In this document: positions 28,682 to 38,725 of the stretch, in pieces
Layout of the letters: each line of letters begins with the position of its first letter
Numbering within the stretch: the first letter of the stretch is position 1
DNA from: Pseudomonadota bacterium
GTDB taxonomy: Bacteria > Pseudomonadota > Gammaproteobacteria > Burkholderiales > Gallionellaceae
Direction of reading: 5' to 3'
NCBI GenBank assembly: GCA_021782995.1
Contig: JAJXUI010000014.1
Location: forward strand, 1 to 64,000
Length of the DNA stretch: 64,000 bases
Notes under the pieces: generated by a model
What the model was told of the DNA's origin: nothing
Database searches by the model: none
What the model saw: the letters and a program-made list of their open reading frames with translations, nothing else
Program-made: the position numbers and the translations under genes

Positions 28682-30619
28682 TTATTTTATGGGGTGAAAC
28701 GTGATCGGCACCACGGAGGGTGGCGCAGATTTAAGGATGTGTTTTTTCATCTTGCCGATGACGTGCATCTCGCACGGCTTGCAGTCGAATTTCAGCGTCA
28801 GCTTTTCATTGCCGTTGATCAATGTCATCGGCTCTGCACGTACTTGTCCCTGCACGCCGGTGATACCCTTGGCCTGCTTGGGGCACAGGCTCAGGCTGAA
28901 GCGGATGCAATGGCGGGTGATCATCAGCGAGACTTCACCCGCTTCCTCGTGCTGCTCGTAGGCGGCGGCAATCAACCTGACCCCGTGCTTGCTGTAGAAA
29001 GCCTGCGCGGCAGAGTTGTAGACATTGGCCAGATAGCTCAGGGTTTCTTCAGGGTAGCGGGCGGGCGGCTCGCTTGCAGCCTTGCGCGGGGTGCGCACAT
29101 AAGCCGCCAGGCGTGCCTCATCCAGTGCGGCCACCGCGTCGCGGCGCAGCTTGTTCAATAGCGAACCGGGAATGAAGCGCGGCTGTGCGAGCTTGAATGT
29201 CAGCTGGTGTAACAGATAATCCGTGCTGCCAAAGCGATCCAGCTGTTCGCGCAGATTTTGCTCGGCCTCGCCTGGATGCTGTGCCGCCTGCTTTTCGCAG
29301 ACTAGCGAGGCGTGCGCATGGATATCATCCTCATCGCTGAGGATCAGCGCAAAGCCATCTCCGGTTTCTTCCAGCGTGGCATCGATGGAGATTTTGCGTT
29401 CGGCGGATTTCTTCGTCAGCAGCAGCTCCCAGTCATGGTCGCGGTTGCGGTTGATGGTGTCGCCCACACGCAGGCCTTGCAGAGAGGCCACCGGCTCATT
29501 CGGCCATACGCGCCACACTTTGCCCATCTGCTTCACCACATTGGCCTGGATGCCGTGGCTTACACGCGTGTGCTGGTAGTTCAGGCCGTCGCCATTGGCC
29601 ATGGTTTCGCTGGTTTCAATCTCGATCCAGTCCGGGCCAATCTTGCTTACCGTGCCCAGTGGCAGGCCGACAAACGTCGGCGTATCAAACGCACCGATGT
29701 CCTGCTTGCGGCCATTGCTGAAATAATCCGTCGCACCGCGGTGGAAAGTTTTGTCGGGGTCGGGCGTGAAGAGCAATTTGGTCGTGCCGCTTGAGGCGCG
29801 CGCCAGCTCCGGGCGTGCCTCCATAATTTCATCCAGCAACTTGCGGTAATGCCCGGTGATGTTTTTCACATACGGCGCTTCCTTGTAGCGGCCCTCGATC
29901 TTGAAGCTGCGCACACCCGCGTTGATCAGCGCATTGAGGTTGTCGCTCTGGTTATTGTCCTTCACCGACAATACATGCTTTTCAAACGCCACCACGCGAC
30001 CCTGATTGTCCTGCACGGTGTAGGGCAGGCGGCAGGCCTGCGAGCAATCGCCGCGATTCGCGCTGCGCCCGGTTTGTGCGTGGCTGATGAAGCACTGGCC
30101 GGAATACGCCACGCACAGCGCGCCGTGGATGAAGTGCTCGATCACGGTATCCTGCGGCACGGCGGCGCGCACCGCGGCAATTTCATTGATGGTCAATTCG
30201 CGTGCCAATACCAGTTGCGAAAAACCGACATCGGCAAGAAACTTCGCCTTTTCCGGCGTGCGGATATCGCACTGCGTCGAAGCGTGCAAATCAATCGGCG
30301 GCAGATCCAGCTCCAGCAGCCCCATGTCCTGCACGATCAGCGCATCCACGCCGGCGTTATAGCAGTCGATCACCATCTTGCGTGCAGGCTCCAGCTCGGC
30401 ATCGTGCAAGATCGTATTCAACGTCACGAAAATCTTTGCGTGAAAGCGGTGCGCATATTCAACCAATGAGGCGATATCGCTGATGGAGTTGCCGGCCTTG
30501 TCGCGTGCGCCAAAAGACGGCCCGCCGATATACACGGCATCGGCGCCATGCAATATCGCTTCCTTACCGATGGCGGCTGTTTTGGCGGGTGCCAGTAGTT
30601 CCAGGGTGTTGCGTTTCAT
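28682..30619 (-). CDS. rlhA: U32-family protein, YdcP/RlhA-like (23S rRNA C2501 hydroxylation)
   Basis: About 645 aa; MKRNTLELLAPAKTAAIGKEAILHGADAVYIGG; EHFIHGALCVAYSGQCFISHAQTGRSANRGDCSQACRLPY; extended C-terminal domain as in YdcP. Confidence 0.85.
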   Translation of the reverse strand: MKRNTLELLAPAKTAAIGKEAILHGADAVYIGGPSFGARDKAGNSISDIASLVEYAHRFHAKIFVTLNTILHDAELEPARKMVIDCYNAGVDALIVQDMGLLELDLPPIDLHASTQCDIRTPEKAKFLADVGFSQLVLARELTINEIAAVRAAVPQDTVIEHFIHGALCVAYSGQCFISHAQTGRSANRGDCSQACRLPYTVQDNQGRVVAFEKHVLSVKDNNQSDNLNALINAGVRSFKIEGRYKEAPYVKNITGHYRKLLDEIMEARPELARASSGTTKLLFTPDPDKTFHRGATDYFSNGRKQDIGAFDTPTFVGLPLGTVSKIGPDWIEIETSETMANGDGLNYQHTRVSHGIQANVVKQMGKVWRVWPNEPVASLQGLRVGDTINRNRDHDWELLLTKKSAERKISIDATLEETGDGFALILSDEDDIHAHASLVCEKQAAQHPGEAEQNLREQLDRFGSTDYLLHQLTFKLAQPRFIPGSLLNKLRRDAVAALDEARLAAYVRTPRKAASEPPARYPEETLSYLANVYNSAAQAFYSKHGVRLIAAAYEQHEEAGEVSLMITRHCIRFSLSLCPKQAKGITGVQGQVRAEPMTLINGNEKLTLKFDCKPCEMHVIGKMKKHILKSAPPSVVPITFHPIK

Positions 30620-30642
30620 ATGCGTTGCCAAAGTTTCGCGTT

Positions 30643-31152
30643 TTATACGCGTTGATAAGTGACGAAGTGATAATCCAGCGGCTGCGGTTCGCGCTGGCTA
30701 GTTACTTCGCGTGCCGATTCCTGCCATTCATGGTGGTTGAAGGCAGGGAAATGCGCATCGCCCTCAACCTCCTGCTGGATTTCGGTGATATATAGTGTGT
30801 TTGCCAGTGGAAGCGCCTGGGCATAAATCTCCGCCCCCCCCACCACAAATATTTCCGTATCACCTTTGCACAACTCAATCGCCTGTTGCAGCGAATTGGC
30901 GATCAGGCAACCCTCGATTTTCAGATTCGCATTGCGCGTCACCACCACCGTGGTGCGCCCCGGCAACGGCTTGCCGATGGAATCAAATGTCTTGCGCCCC
31001 ATGATCATATGGTGCCCCATGGTCAGCGCCTTGAAATGCTTCAGGTCCTCCGGGCAGCGCCATGGCAGCGTGTTGTTGATGCCTATGGTGCGATTTTTGG
31101 CCATCGCTACCAGGATTGAGATATTAGGATTGAGGAGTGAGGATGGGGGCAT
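30643..31152 (-). CDS. folA: Dihydrofolate reductase
   Basis: ISILVAMAKNRTIGINNTLPWRCPEDLKHFKALTMGHHMIMGRKTFDSIGKPLPGR. Confidence 0.95.
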   Translation of the reverse strand: MPPSSLLNPNISILVAMAKNRTIGINNTLPWRCPEDLKHFKALTMGHHMIMGRKTFDSIGKPLPGRTTVVVTRNANLKIEGCLIANSLQQAIELCKGDTEIFVVGGAEIYAQALPLANTLYITEIQQEVEGDAHFPAFNHHEWQESAREVTSQREPQPLDYHFVTYQRV

Positions 31153-31159
31153 TTTTTTT

Positions 31160-31515
31160 ATTTTTGATTGGGAATTGATTTTTTCAAACCGCTCAGCTTT
31201 TTTCCAATTTCTTCGGTTCTGTCAAGCATTTGATTTGTTTCAATTGGGTTGATGAATTCCAGTCGAAGTGCAATTTGCAAATGTGTTTCCAATTCCATGG
31301 TTGAGCCATAATGCTATGGAAATGTGATTGATAAATGCACCAGAAGATTTTCTGCCATGGCCTTCTGCGATATTCGCTGGAATTGAAACGGCGGCACGCC
31401 TTATTTGTGAAGTTAACCCAAAGCGCTCATCAGCTGGAAATTCTGCTGTAAGCTTGTATACGTCGGCTACGAGATCCATCGACTTTTGCCAAACCAGCAG
31501 ATCGCTGTATTTCAT
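31160..31515 (-). pseudogene. Four-helix-bundle protein (S23 rRNA intervening-sequence family), frameshifted
   Basis: MKYSDLLVWQKSMDLVADVYKLTAEFPADERFGLTSQIRRAAVSIPANIAEGHGRKSSGAFINHISIA, then a frame change; the other frame continues MELETHLQIALRLEFINPIETNQMLDRTEEIGKKLSGLKKS. Confidence 0.8.
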
Positions 31516-31517
31516 CG

Positions 31518-31573
31518 CTCAATCCTCAATCCTCAATCCTCAATCCTCAATCCTCAATCTTCAATCCTCAATC
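31518..31573. repeat. Heptanucleotide tandem repeat (CTCAATC)8
   Basis: Eight consecutive 7-mers (one TTCAATC variant), starting directly at the thyA stop codon. Confidence 0.95.
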
Positions 31574-32368
31574 CTAGACAGCTACTGGTGCTTTTATGGC
31601 AGGGTGTGGATCGTACCCGACCAATTCAAAATCTTCATATTTGAAGCTGAAGATGTCGTTCACTGCCGGATTGATTTTCATCGTGGGCAAGGCCCTGGGC
31701 TCGCGTGACAGTTGTAGTTGGGTCTGCGCCAGGTGATTCAGGTACAGGTGCGCATCGCCAAAAGTGTGCACAAAATCACCTGCCTTCAAGCCGCACACCT
31801 GCGCGATCATCATCGTCAGCAGGGCGTATGATGCAATGTTGAACGGCACACCGAGGAATATGTCGGCGCTGCGCTGATACAGCTGGCAAGACAGCTTGCC
31901 GTCGGCGACATAAAACTGGAAGAAGGCATGGCAGGGTGCCAGTGCCATTTTGTCCAGCTCGCCTACGTTCCATGCAGAGACGATGATGCGGCGCGAGTCG
32001 GGATTGCTTTTGATCTGGTCAATGGCAATCCGGATCTGGTCTATCGTATGGCCGTCCGCTGCAGCCCACGAGCGCCACTGTTTGCCATACACCGGGCCAA
32101 GGTTGCCATTCTCGTCGGCCCATTCATCCCAGATCGATACACCGTTGTCCTTCAGGTATTTGATGTTGGTGTCGCCCTGCAAAAACCACAGCAGCTCGTG
32201 GATGATGGATTTCAGGTGGCATTTCTTGGTGGTGACCAGCGGGAAGCCTTCCGATAAGTCAAAACGCATCTGGTAGCCGAACACGCTGATCGTGCCGGTG
32301 CCTGTGCGGTCTGCTTTCTTTGTGCCGTGGTCCAGCACATGCTGCATCAGGTCCAGGTATGATTTCAT
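31574..32368 (-). CDS. thyA: Thymidylate synthase
   Basis: [15 protein letters not shown]...[43 protein letters not shown]. Confidence 0.98.
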   Translation of the reverse strand: MKSYLDLMQHVLDHGTKKADRTGTGTISVFGYQMRFDLSEGFPLVTTKKCHLKSIIHELLWFLQGDTNIKYLKDNGVSIWDEWADENGNLGPVYGKQWRSWAAADGHTIDQIRIAIDQIKSNPDSRRIIVSAWNVGELDKMALAPCHAFFQFYVADGKLSCQLYQRSADIFLGVPFNIASYALLTMMIAQVCGLKAGDFVHTFGDAHLYLNHLAQTQLQLSREPRALPTMKINPAVNDIFSFKYEDFELVGYDPHPAIKAPVAV

Positions 32369-32656
32369 AATTACTTGATTTAATTGCATATTTTAATTAA
32401 TGCCTGTGGCAATTATCGCATATCAACGGGTGTTTTGCCTGATTCTGTGTATCTGCGGCAGGCAAATGATTTATTGCGAGTGCGCTCGTAAAATTGATTG
32501 TGAAGCCTAGTGGACAAACGACGGGTGATTCCGCTGCAGAGGAGCGTAGTCCGGAAAGGGTATGGAAGCGATTTGCAAAGAATCAGGCCCGCTCAATGGC
32601 GGGCCTGGGTACTTCGGAAGCACGATACGGGCAACCGAAAATCAGCTGACTGAAGA

Positions 32657-33286
32657 TCAGAACGCGCCGCCTACGATAAGGGCGGGGATGGTGTTCACCG
32701 GACCGGTGCCTTTGGATTCATAGGCAATCGTCACGCCTGGCTCGATATACAAATTGGGGAGCACGTCCCATTTGTAAAAGAGTTCGGCAGCAGCAACAGG
32801 GATGCCCCGTTTTTCTTCTGTCGGATTGGCACCGCAGCACTTTTGCACCCAGGTGTCGGTGATCAATGCGTAACCTGCATACCAGCCCAGACCAAAGCCC
32901 TGGTATCCCTGCTCTGCCAGCAGATAGCGCTGTCCGTATAGCAAGGCAACGCCATCGATGCTGCCCACGCCGTCTGCAGCTGTGCCACTGGATTCCGGGT
33001 CGGTATAAGCATGCTTGTAGGCAAATTTGCGCACCGAAACATAATCCAGTTTCTGATTGACTGGCCCGGCTTTGTATTCGGTGGGCTGGTTGATGTAGTT
33101 GAATTGATATTGAAATGCGGTGTCGTTGATCTTGTTTTCACCGGGTACGCTGGTATCGGTCGAATTTTGTAATGTCGGTACAACGTTTACGGAAATGGAA
33201 AAGTGTTTGAACTCTTCATTTTCGGCAGCCTGAGCGCCTGCAACACAGGCCATTAATAATGTGGTTCCCCATACCAGTTTTTTCAT
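32657..33286 (-). CDS. Putative outer-membrane beta-barrel protein
   Basis: Signal peptide MKKLVWGTTLLMACVAGAQAA; alternating aromatic/small residues, C-terminal VGGAF. Confidence 0.6.
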   Translation of the reverse strand: MKKLVWGTTLLMACVAGAQAAENEEFKHFSISVNVVPTLQNSTDTSVPGENKINDTAFQYQFNYINQPTEYKAGPVNQKLDYVSVRKFAYKHAYTDPESSGTAADGVGSIDGVALLYGQRYLLAEQGYQGFGLGWYAGYALITDTWVQKCCGANPTEEKRGIPVAAAELFYKWDVLPNLYIEPGVTIAYESKGTGPVNTIPALIVGGAF

Positions 33287-33450
33287 GTTTCGATTCCCTT
33301 GATTTATTTAACTTTGCGCAGGTGAATTCTGCGGGAATGTATCATACATGAAATAATTATAGGGCTATATGCAGCATGCCGGATAACACAAATATCGTTG
33401 CCGGATATTCTTTGTAACATGATGAATATATGTAATAATTTTAATTTATG

Positions 33451-33873
33451 TCAGCTAATCATCCATGCAATCGCTGCATAGCGGGCGGCTTTGCCGAGCG
33501 AGATATAGATCAGTGAGTGCCACGGGTTGATGCGCAGGAAGCCCGCGGCGGCGCATAGCGCATCGCCGATGATGGGTACCCACGACAACAGCAGCACTGG
33601 AGCGCCATAGCGCCTGATTTTTTCGGTATGCGGGAGCTCATGTTTCATCGGCAACGCCCAGCTCATGCAGAAGGTGGTCATCGCACCCAGGGTATTGCCC
33701 AGCGTGGCAATCGCTACTGTCTGCCATTTGAGCTCCGGATGCAGTTGCAAAATGCCGAACAGCACCAGTTCGGAATTGCCGGGCAGCAGGGTGGCGCTCA
33801 GAAAGCTGGAGATAAACATGCCCCACAGGCTGTAGTCGGCACTGAGCCAGTCGAACCAGTGTGCCATCATCAA
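33451..33873 (-). CDS. YqaA-family (DedA/SNARE-associated) membrane protein
   Basis: FISSFLSATLLPGNSELVLFGIL...GNTLGAMTTFCMSWALP; overlaps the upstream permease gene. Confidence 0.8.
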   Translation of the reverse strand: MMMAHWFDWLSADYSLWGMFISSFLSATLLPGNSELVLFGILQLHPELKWQTVAIATLGNTLGAMTTFCMSWALPMKHELPHTEKIRRYGAPVLLLSWVPIIGDALCAAAGFLRINPWHSLIYISLGKAARYAAIAWMIS

Positions 33874-35018
33874 TCCAGCGTGCGGCGGAAAGTCTTGAGG
33901 CCGATGCCGAGCACCACCACGATGAACAGCAGCAGCGGCCAGATATGGTGAAACAGCATGCCGGCCGTGTTGCCCTTGAGCAGGATGCCGCGCACGAGTT
34001 GCAGGAAGTGGGTAAGCGGCAGGCAATTGCCGACATATTGCGCCCATTGCGGCATGCCGCGGAACGGGAACATGAAGCCGGACAGCAGCATCGACGGCAG
34101 GAAGAAGAAGTAGGTCATCTGCATCGCCTGCAGCTGGTTTTGCGCAATCGAGCTGAAGGTGATGCCCAGCGTGAGGTTGGCGCAGATGAAGACCAGCACC
34201 ACGCCATAAAGTAACAATAGACTTCCTACCATCGGCACATGGAAGATGAAACGTGCTGCAAGCAGGATCACGGTGACCTGGATCAGGCCAATGAGGATGT
34301 ACGGAATGATCTTGCCGCTCATCACTTCCAGCGGCGTGGCCGGGGTGGCGAGCAGGTTTTCGAAGGTGCCGCGCTCGCGTTCGCGCGTCATCGCGAGGCC
34401 GGTCATCAGCACCATCGTCATCGTGAGGATTACACCGATCAGGCCGGGTACGATGTTGTAGGCGGTGATGCCTTCCGGGTTGTAGCGCTTGTGTACACGC
34501 AGGTCGATCAGGCTGGTGGGCGCTTGCGGGTGAAAGCCTGGCAGGTCCGGGGCGAATATTTCATTGCCGATGCGGTTGAGCACACCGAGCGCGCCGCTGG
34601 CCGCCACCGGGTCGCTGGCGTCGGCCTGCACCAGCACGGCCGGGTGCTCGCCGCGGACCAATGCTCGCTGGAAATCCGGCGGGAAACTCACCACGAATTG
34701 CACTTCGCCTTCGTCGAGCAGACGGTCGGCTTCTTCCTCGGTGCTGACGGTGGCAATCATGTCGAAATAGCCGCTGTGCTGCATCGCGGCAACGTAGTCG
34801 CGCGTCAGCGGCGTGGACTCATGTAACAACACGACAGTGGGCAGGTGCTTGGGATCTGAATTCAGCGCAAAGCCGAAAATCAGCAACAGCACGATGGGAA
34901 TGCCGAGGATCATGCCGAAGGTCAGGCGATCGCGCTTGAGCTGGATGAATTCCTTGATGACGATGCCCAGCCAACGCTGCCAATTCATGCGATGCAGATG
35001 GAGACGGGGCGAGGACAT
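33870..35018 (-). CDS. ABC-2 type transporter permease (YbhR/YhhJ-like)
   Basis: C-terminal ABC-2 membrane domain; TRERERGTFENLLATPATPLEVMSGKIIPY. Confidence 0.9.
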   Translation of the reverse strand: MSSPRLHLHRMNWQRWLGIVIKEFIQLKRDRLTFGMILGIPIVLLLIFGFALNSDPKHLPTVVLLHESTPLTRDYVAAMQHSGYFDMIATVSTEEEADRLLDEGEVQFVVSFPPDFQRALVRGEHPAVLVQADASDPVAASGALGVLNRIGNEIFAPDLPGFHPQAPTSLIDLRVHKRYNPEGITAYNIVPGLIGVILTMTMVLMTGLAMTRERERGTFENLLATPATPLEVMSGKIIPYILIGLIQVTVILLAARFIFHVPMVGSLLLLYGVVLVFICANLTLGITFSSIAQNQLQAMQMTYFFFLPSMLLSGFMFPFRGMPQWAQYVGNCLPLTHFLQLVRGILLKGNTAGMLFHHIWPLLLFIVVVLGIGLKTFRRTLD

Positions 35019-35019
35019 G

Positions 35020-35943
35020 TCAGTTCTCGTACTGGTCGTGCGCTTCGCGCATCAGGTGTATGAAGGTGTCTTCCAGCGTGGGACTGCTGCGTTCAAGTTG
35101 CAGATTATGGCTGCTGGCGAACTTTTGCAATGCAGGTTCCAGCAGTTCCGGCTGCTTGCCGCTGACATGCAGCTTGAGGCCGAAGGTGGTGACCTGCTCC
35201 ACCATTGGCAGTTGCTGCAGCGCGGCGGCAAAACGATGCGCATTGCCGCCGTTGATGCTCCAGGTGGATAGCTGTTGCGAGGCGATGATGTCTTTTGATG
35301 TGCCACTTGCCAGCAGGTTGCCATAGGCGAGGTAGGCGAGACGGTGACAGCGCTCGGCCTCGTCCATGTAATGCGTGGAGACAAGGATGGTAATGCCTGC
35401 CTCGGACAGGCGGTGGATGTCTTCCCAGAAATCGCGGCGTGCCTTGGGGTCGACACCGGCGGTGGGTTCGTCGAGCAGCAGCAGGCGCGGGCGGTGCAGC
35501 AGGCAAGATGCCAGCGACAGGCGTTGCTTCCAGCCACCGGACAGGGTGCCGGCAAGCTGGTCCTTGCGGGCCTTCAGCCCGAGTTCATCCAGCGCTTTGG
35601 CGACGGCCTGCTTGCGATCCTGCATGCCGAACATGCGTGCAACGAAATCGAGGTTTTCTCCTATGGTCAGGTCTTCCCATAATGAAAAGCGCTGAGTCAT
35701 GTAGCCAACCTGCTTCTTGATGTCGTCGCTTTCATTCAGCACATCGAAGCCCAGGCAGGTGCCGCTGCCGCTGTCCGGCGTCAGCAGGCCGCACAGCATG
35801 CGGATCGAGGTGGTTTTGCCGCTGCCGTTGGGGCCAAGGAAGCCGAAGATTTCGCCCTGTTTCACCTGCAGTGCAAGGTCGCGCACCACATGCTTGTCGC
35901 CAAAGCGCTTGTTGATGCCATGCACATCGATGGCATAGTTCAT
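35020..35943 (-). CDS. ABC transporter ATP-binding protein
   Basis: Walker A GPNGSGKTTS; LSGGWKQRLSLA; LLLLDEPTAGVDP. Confidence 0.95.
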   Translation of the reverse strand: MNYAIDVHGINKRFGDKHVVRDLALQVKQGEIFGFLGPNGSGKTTSIRMLCGLLTPDSGSGTCLGFDVLNESDDIKKQVGYMTQRFSLWEDLTIGENLDFVARMFGMQDRKQAVAKALDELGLKARKDQLAGTLSGGWKQRLSLASCLLHRPRLLLLDEPTAGVDPKARRDFWEDIHRLSEAGITILVSTHYMDEAERCHRLAYLAYGNLLASGTSKDIIASQQLSTWSINGGNAHRFAAALQQLPMVEQVTTFGLKLHVSGKQPELLEPALQKFASSHNLQLERSSPTLEDTFIHLMREAHDQYEN

Positions 35944-36724
35944 TTCAGGCGGATATCCATTGGCAGGCCGGGGCGCAACCTGCTTGCGTCTTCTGTTGAA
36001 GTGGCTGCCTCAATGCGGAACACCATTTTGTTGCGCTCATCCTTGCTGAAGATGACGGGTGGTGTGTATTCGGCCTGCGATGCAATGAAATTGATGTTCG
36101 CGGCAATGGGCGTGCCGCAACCATCGCAGCTGGCTTCGATTGCCTGACCATTATGCACCTTGGCCAGTTCCGCTTCCGGCACATAGAAGCGGATGCGGCG
36201 CCGATTGTCCGGCAGCAGGCTCAGCACCGGCTGGCCGGGCGGCACCCATTCGCCGGGACGGTAATAGATTTCCGTCACTTCGCCGGTGGCGGGTATCTGC
36301 ACCGATTTGTTGGCGAGCTGTTCGCGCAGGACTTTGACCTGGGCCGCCGCCTGCTTCTGTGCAGCCAGCAATTCATCGGTGCGTGCAGGCGAGGCGAAGT
36401 TGTCGCGTTCCAGCTCCTGCTGGCGTTTCAGCTGGGCATTGGCTGAACTCAGGGCGGATTCTGCGGCATGCAGCTGGGCTTGCAGCGCATCGCGCTGAGC
36501 GCTGCCGCGGGTATTCTGGTCTCCGGAAAGGGTGAAGGCAATGCTACCCTTGGCCGGATGGTCGCCGCGTTCGACATGCAGGGTTTCGAGATAGCCGCCC
36601 TGCGGTGTGGAAAGATACAGCCATTCACCTTCGGCATAACCTAGGTAATGTGTCTCGACTGCCGGCTGGCAGGCGGCGACGAGCAACAGCAGGACAGGCA
36701 GGAGGCGTTTCATCCGGGGCATGA
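35940..36724 (-). CDS. HlyD-type periplasmic adaptor lipoprotein
   Basis: Lipobox LLLLVAACQ; coiled-coil and barrel-sandwich HlyD features; operonic with the ABC genes; start uncertain. Confidence 0.8.
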
Positions 36725-36865
36725 TATCCATCTGACAATATTTCTGGCAACAGTTCAAGGGTTACTTTGAGCAAGTTATCATGCCCGCGCAAGCGGTCAA
36801 CCAGTAAATTGATCAACACTACGCGAAGCGAAGACAAATATTCGATGGCGTGTTGAATAGAAGCG

Positions 36866-36892
36866 CTGGATTCCCGCCTGCGCGGGAATGAC
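36866..36892. repeat. Short dispersed-type palindromic repeat
   Basis: CTGGATTCCCGCctGCGCGGGAATGAC. Confidence 0.6.
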
Positions 36893-36899
36893 TAAGGCA

Positions 36900-38681
36900 C
36901 TAGTGTTTCTTTTTCGGCGCGAGTATGTCGGTAATGGTGCCTTCCGCCATTTCCGCGGCAAAGCATAATGTTTCAGACAGAGTCGGGTGCGGGTGGATCG
37001 TGAGGCCAATGTCTTCCATGTCTGCACCCATTTCCAGCGCAAGCACGCCTTCGGCAATCAGTTCGCCAGCGTTCACGCCGACGATGCCCATACCCAAAAT
37101 TCTGCGAGTCTCCGGATCGAGCAGCACCTTGGTGGCGCCTTCAGGACGCCCCACCGAGCCTGCGCGGCCGGAAGCAGCCCAAGGGAACGAGGCTTTTTCA
37201 TATTTCACGCCCTGCGCCTGTGCCTGCGTTTCGGTGAGGCCCATCCATGCTACTTCGGGGTCGGTGTAGGCGACGGAAGGAATGGTGAGTGGTTCGAAGA
37301 ATGCTTTGTGGCCGGCGATGTTTTCTGCCGCCACTTTGCCTTCATGCACGGCCTTGTGCGCCAGCATCGGGTCGCCCACGATATCGCCGATCGCAAAGAT
37401 GTGCGGCACATTGGTGCGCATCTGTTTATCCACCGGGATGAAGCCGCGCTCGTTCACCACCAGCCCTGCGGCTTCGGCGTTGATCTCGCGGCCATTCGGG
37501 CGGCGGCCCACTGCCATCAGCACTTTGTCATACAGCTGCGGTTCGGCGGGTGCCTGTTCGCCTTCAAAGCTGACCAGCAGGCCTTCCTTCTTCGCTTCAA
37601 TTTTTGTGACCTTGGTCTTCAGCATGATGGATTCATAGCGCTTGGCGATGCGGGTGTGCAGCGGCTTCACCATGTCCTTGTCGGCGCCCGGCATCAGCTG
37701 GTCCATCAGTTCGACCACGCTGATTTTCGCGCCCAGTGCGTCATATACGGTGGCCATTTCCAGGCCGATGATGCCGCCGCCGATGACCAGCATGCGTTTC
37801 GGCACATTCTCCAGTGCCAGCGCGCCGGTGGAATCGATGATGCGCGTGTCGTCATAGGGGAAGTCCGGAATGCGCGCAACACTGCTGCCCGCAGCGACGA
37901 TGCAGTTGTCGAAGCTCACGGTCTTTTTGCCTTCGGCGGTTTCAACTTCAAGTGTATTTGCCGACGCGAATTTGGCAACACCCTGTACCACCTGTACCTT
38001 GCGCTGCTTGGCGAGGCCGGCGAGGCCCACGGTGGATTTCGAGATGACGCTCTCTTTCCACGCGCGGACGCCGTTGATGTCGATCTTTGGCTTTCCAAAA
38101 GTTACACCGTGGTGGCCGACTTCCTCCGCCTCGGTGATGACTTTCGCCACATGCAGCAATGCCTTGGAGGGGATGCAACCTACATTCAGGCACACGCCGC
38201 CGAGCGAGGCGTGCTTTTCAATGAGGACAACCTGTTTACCCAGGTCGGCCGCGCGAAATGCTGCGGTATAACCGCCGGGGCCGGCGCCGAGCACGACGAC
38301 TTCGGCATGGATGTCGCCCTTGGTAAAGGATTGAGGATTGGGGATTGAGGATTGAGCAGGTGATGGCGCAGGGGCAGGCGCAGGCTGCGCTGCGGCAGGT
38401 GCTGCGGTTTTTGCTAAATCCTCAGTCCTGGATACTGAATCCTGACTTTCCAGCGTCAGGATCACGCTGCCCTGGCTGACCTTGTCGCCCATCTTGATCT
38501 TGAGTTCCTTGACCACTCCGGCTTGCGGGCTGGGCACATCCATCGTGGCCTTGTCGGTTTCCAGCGTGATCAGCGCCTGTTCGGCAGCGACGGTTTCACC
38601 GACTTTGACCAGCACTTCGATGATGGGCACGTCGGTGAAATTGCCGATGTCGGGAACCTTGATGTCGATGGTTTTGCTCAT
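36900..38681 (-). CDS. lpdA: Dihydrolipoyl dehydrogenase with N-terminal lipoyl domain
   Basis: Lipoyl motif [33 protein letters not shown]; Pro/Ala-rich linker. Confidence 0.95.
   Translation of the reverse strand: MSKTIDIKVPDIGNFTDVPIIEVLVKVGETVAAEQALITLETDKATMDVPSPQAGVVKELKIKMGDKVSQGSVILTLESQDSVSRTEDLAKTAAPAAAQPAPAPAPSPAQSSIPNPQSFTKGDIHAEVVVLGAGPGGYTAAFRAADLGKQVVLIEKHASLGGVCLNVGCIPSKALLHVAKVITEAEEVGHHGVTFGKPKIDINGVRAWKESVISKSTVGLAGLAKQRKVQVVQGVAKFASANTLEVETAEGKKTVSFDNCIVAAGSSVARIPDFPYDDTRIIDSTGALALENVPKRMLVIGGGIIGLEMATVYDALGAKISVVELMDQLMPGADKDMVKPLHTRIAKRYESIMLKTKVTKIEAKKEGLLVSFEGEQAPAEPQLYDKVLMAVGRRPNGREINAEAAGLVVNERGFIPVDKQMRTNVPHIFAIGDIVGDPMLAHKAVHEGKVAAENIAGHKAFFEPLTIPSVAYTDPEVAWMGLTETQAQAQGVKYEKASFPWAASGRAGSVGRPEGATKVLLDPETRRILGMGIVGVNAGELIAEGVLALEMGADMEDIGLTIHPHPTLSETLCFAAEMAEGTITDILAPKKKH
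38328..38355. repeat. (GGATTGA)4 heptamer repeat inside the lpdA linker
   Basis: GGATTGA GGATTGG GGATTGA GGATTGA; same unit as the thyA-folA spacer repeat (opposite strand). Confidence 0.85.
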
Positions 38682-38725
38682 GTGTATTCCTAATATTATG
38701 ATTATATTATATTATTTTCGTAAGT

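Noticed and set aside
31240-31515. Four-helix-bundle ORF as an Avd component of a diversity-generating retroelement
   Set aside because: No reverse transcriptase, template repeat or variable repeat is visible nearby; it is a frameshifted S23-like ORF only.
31518-31573. Tandem repeats as a CRISPR array
   Set aside because: Contiguous 7-bp units without spacers and no cas genes; a microsatellite.
32583-32606. AGGCCCGC/GCGGGCCT hairpin as an intrinsic terminator
   Set aside because: Stem is good, but neither side has a convincing T-tract; not called as a terminator.
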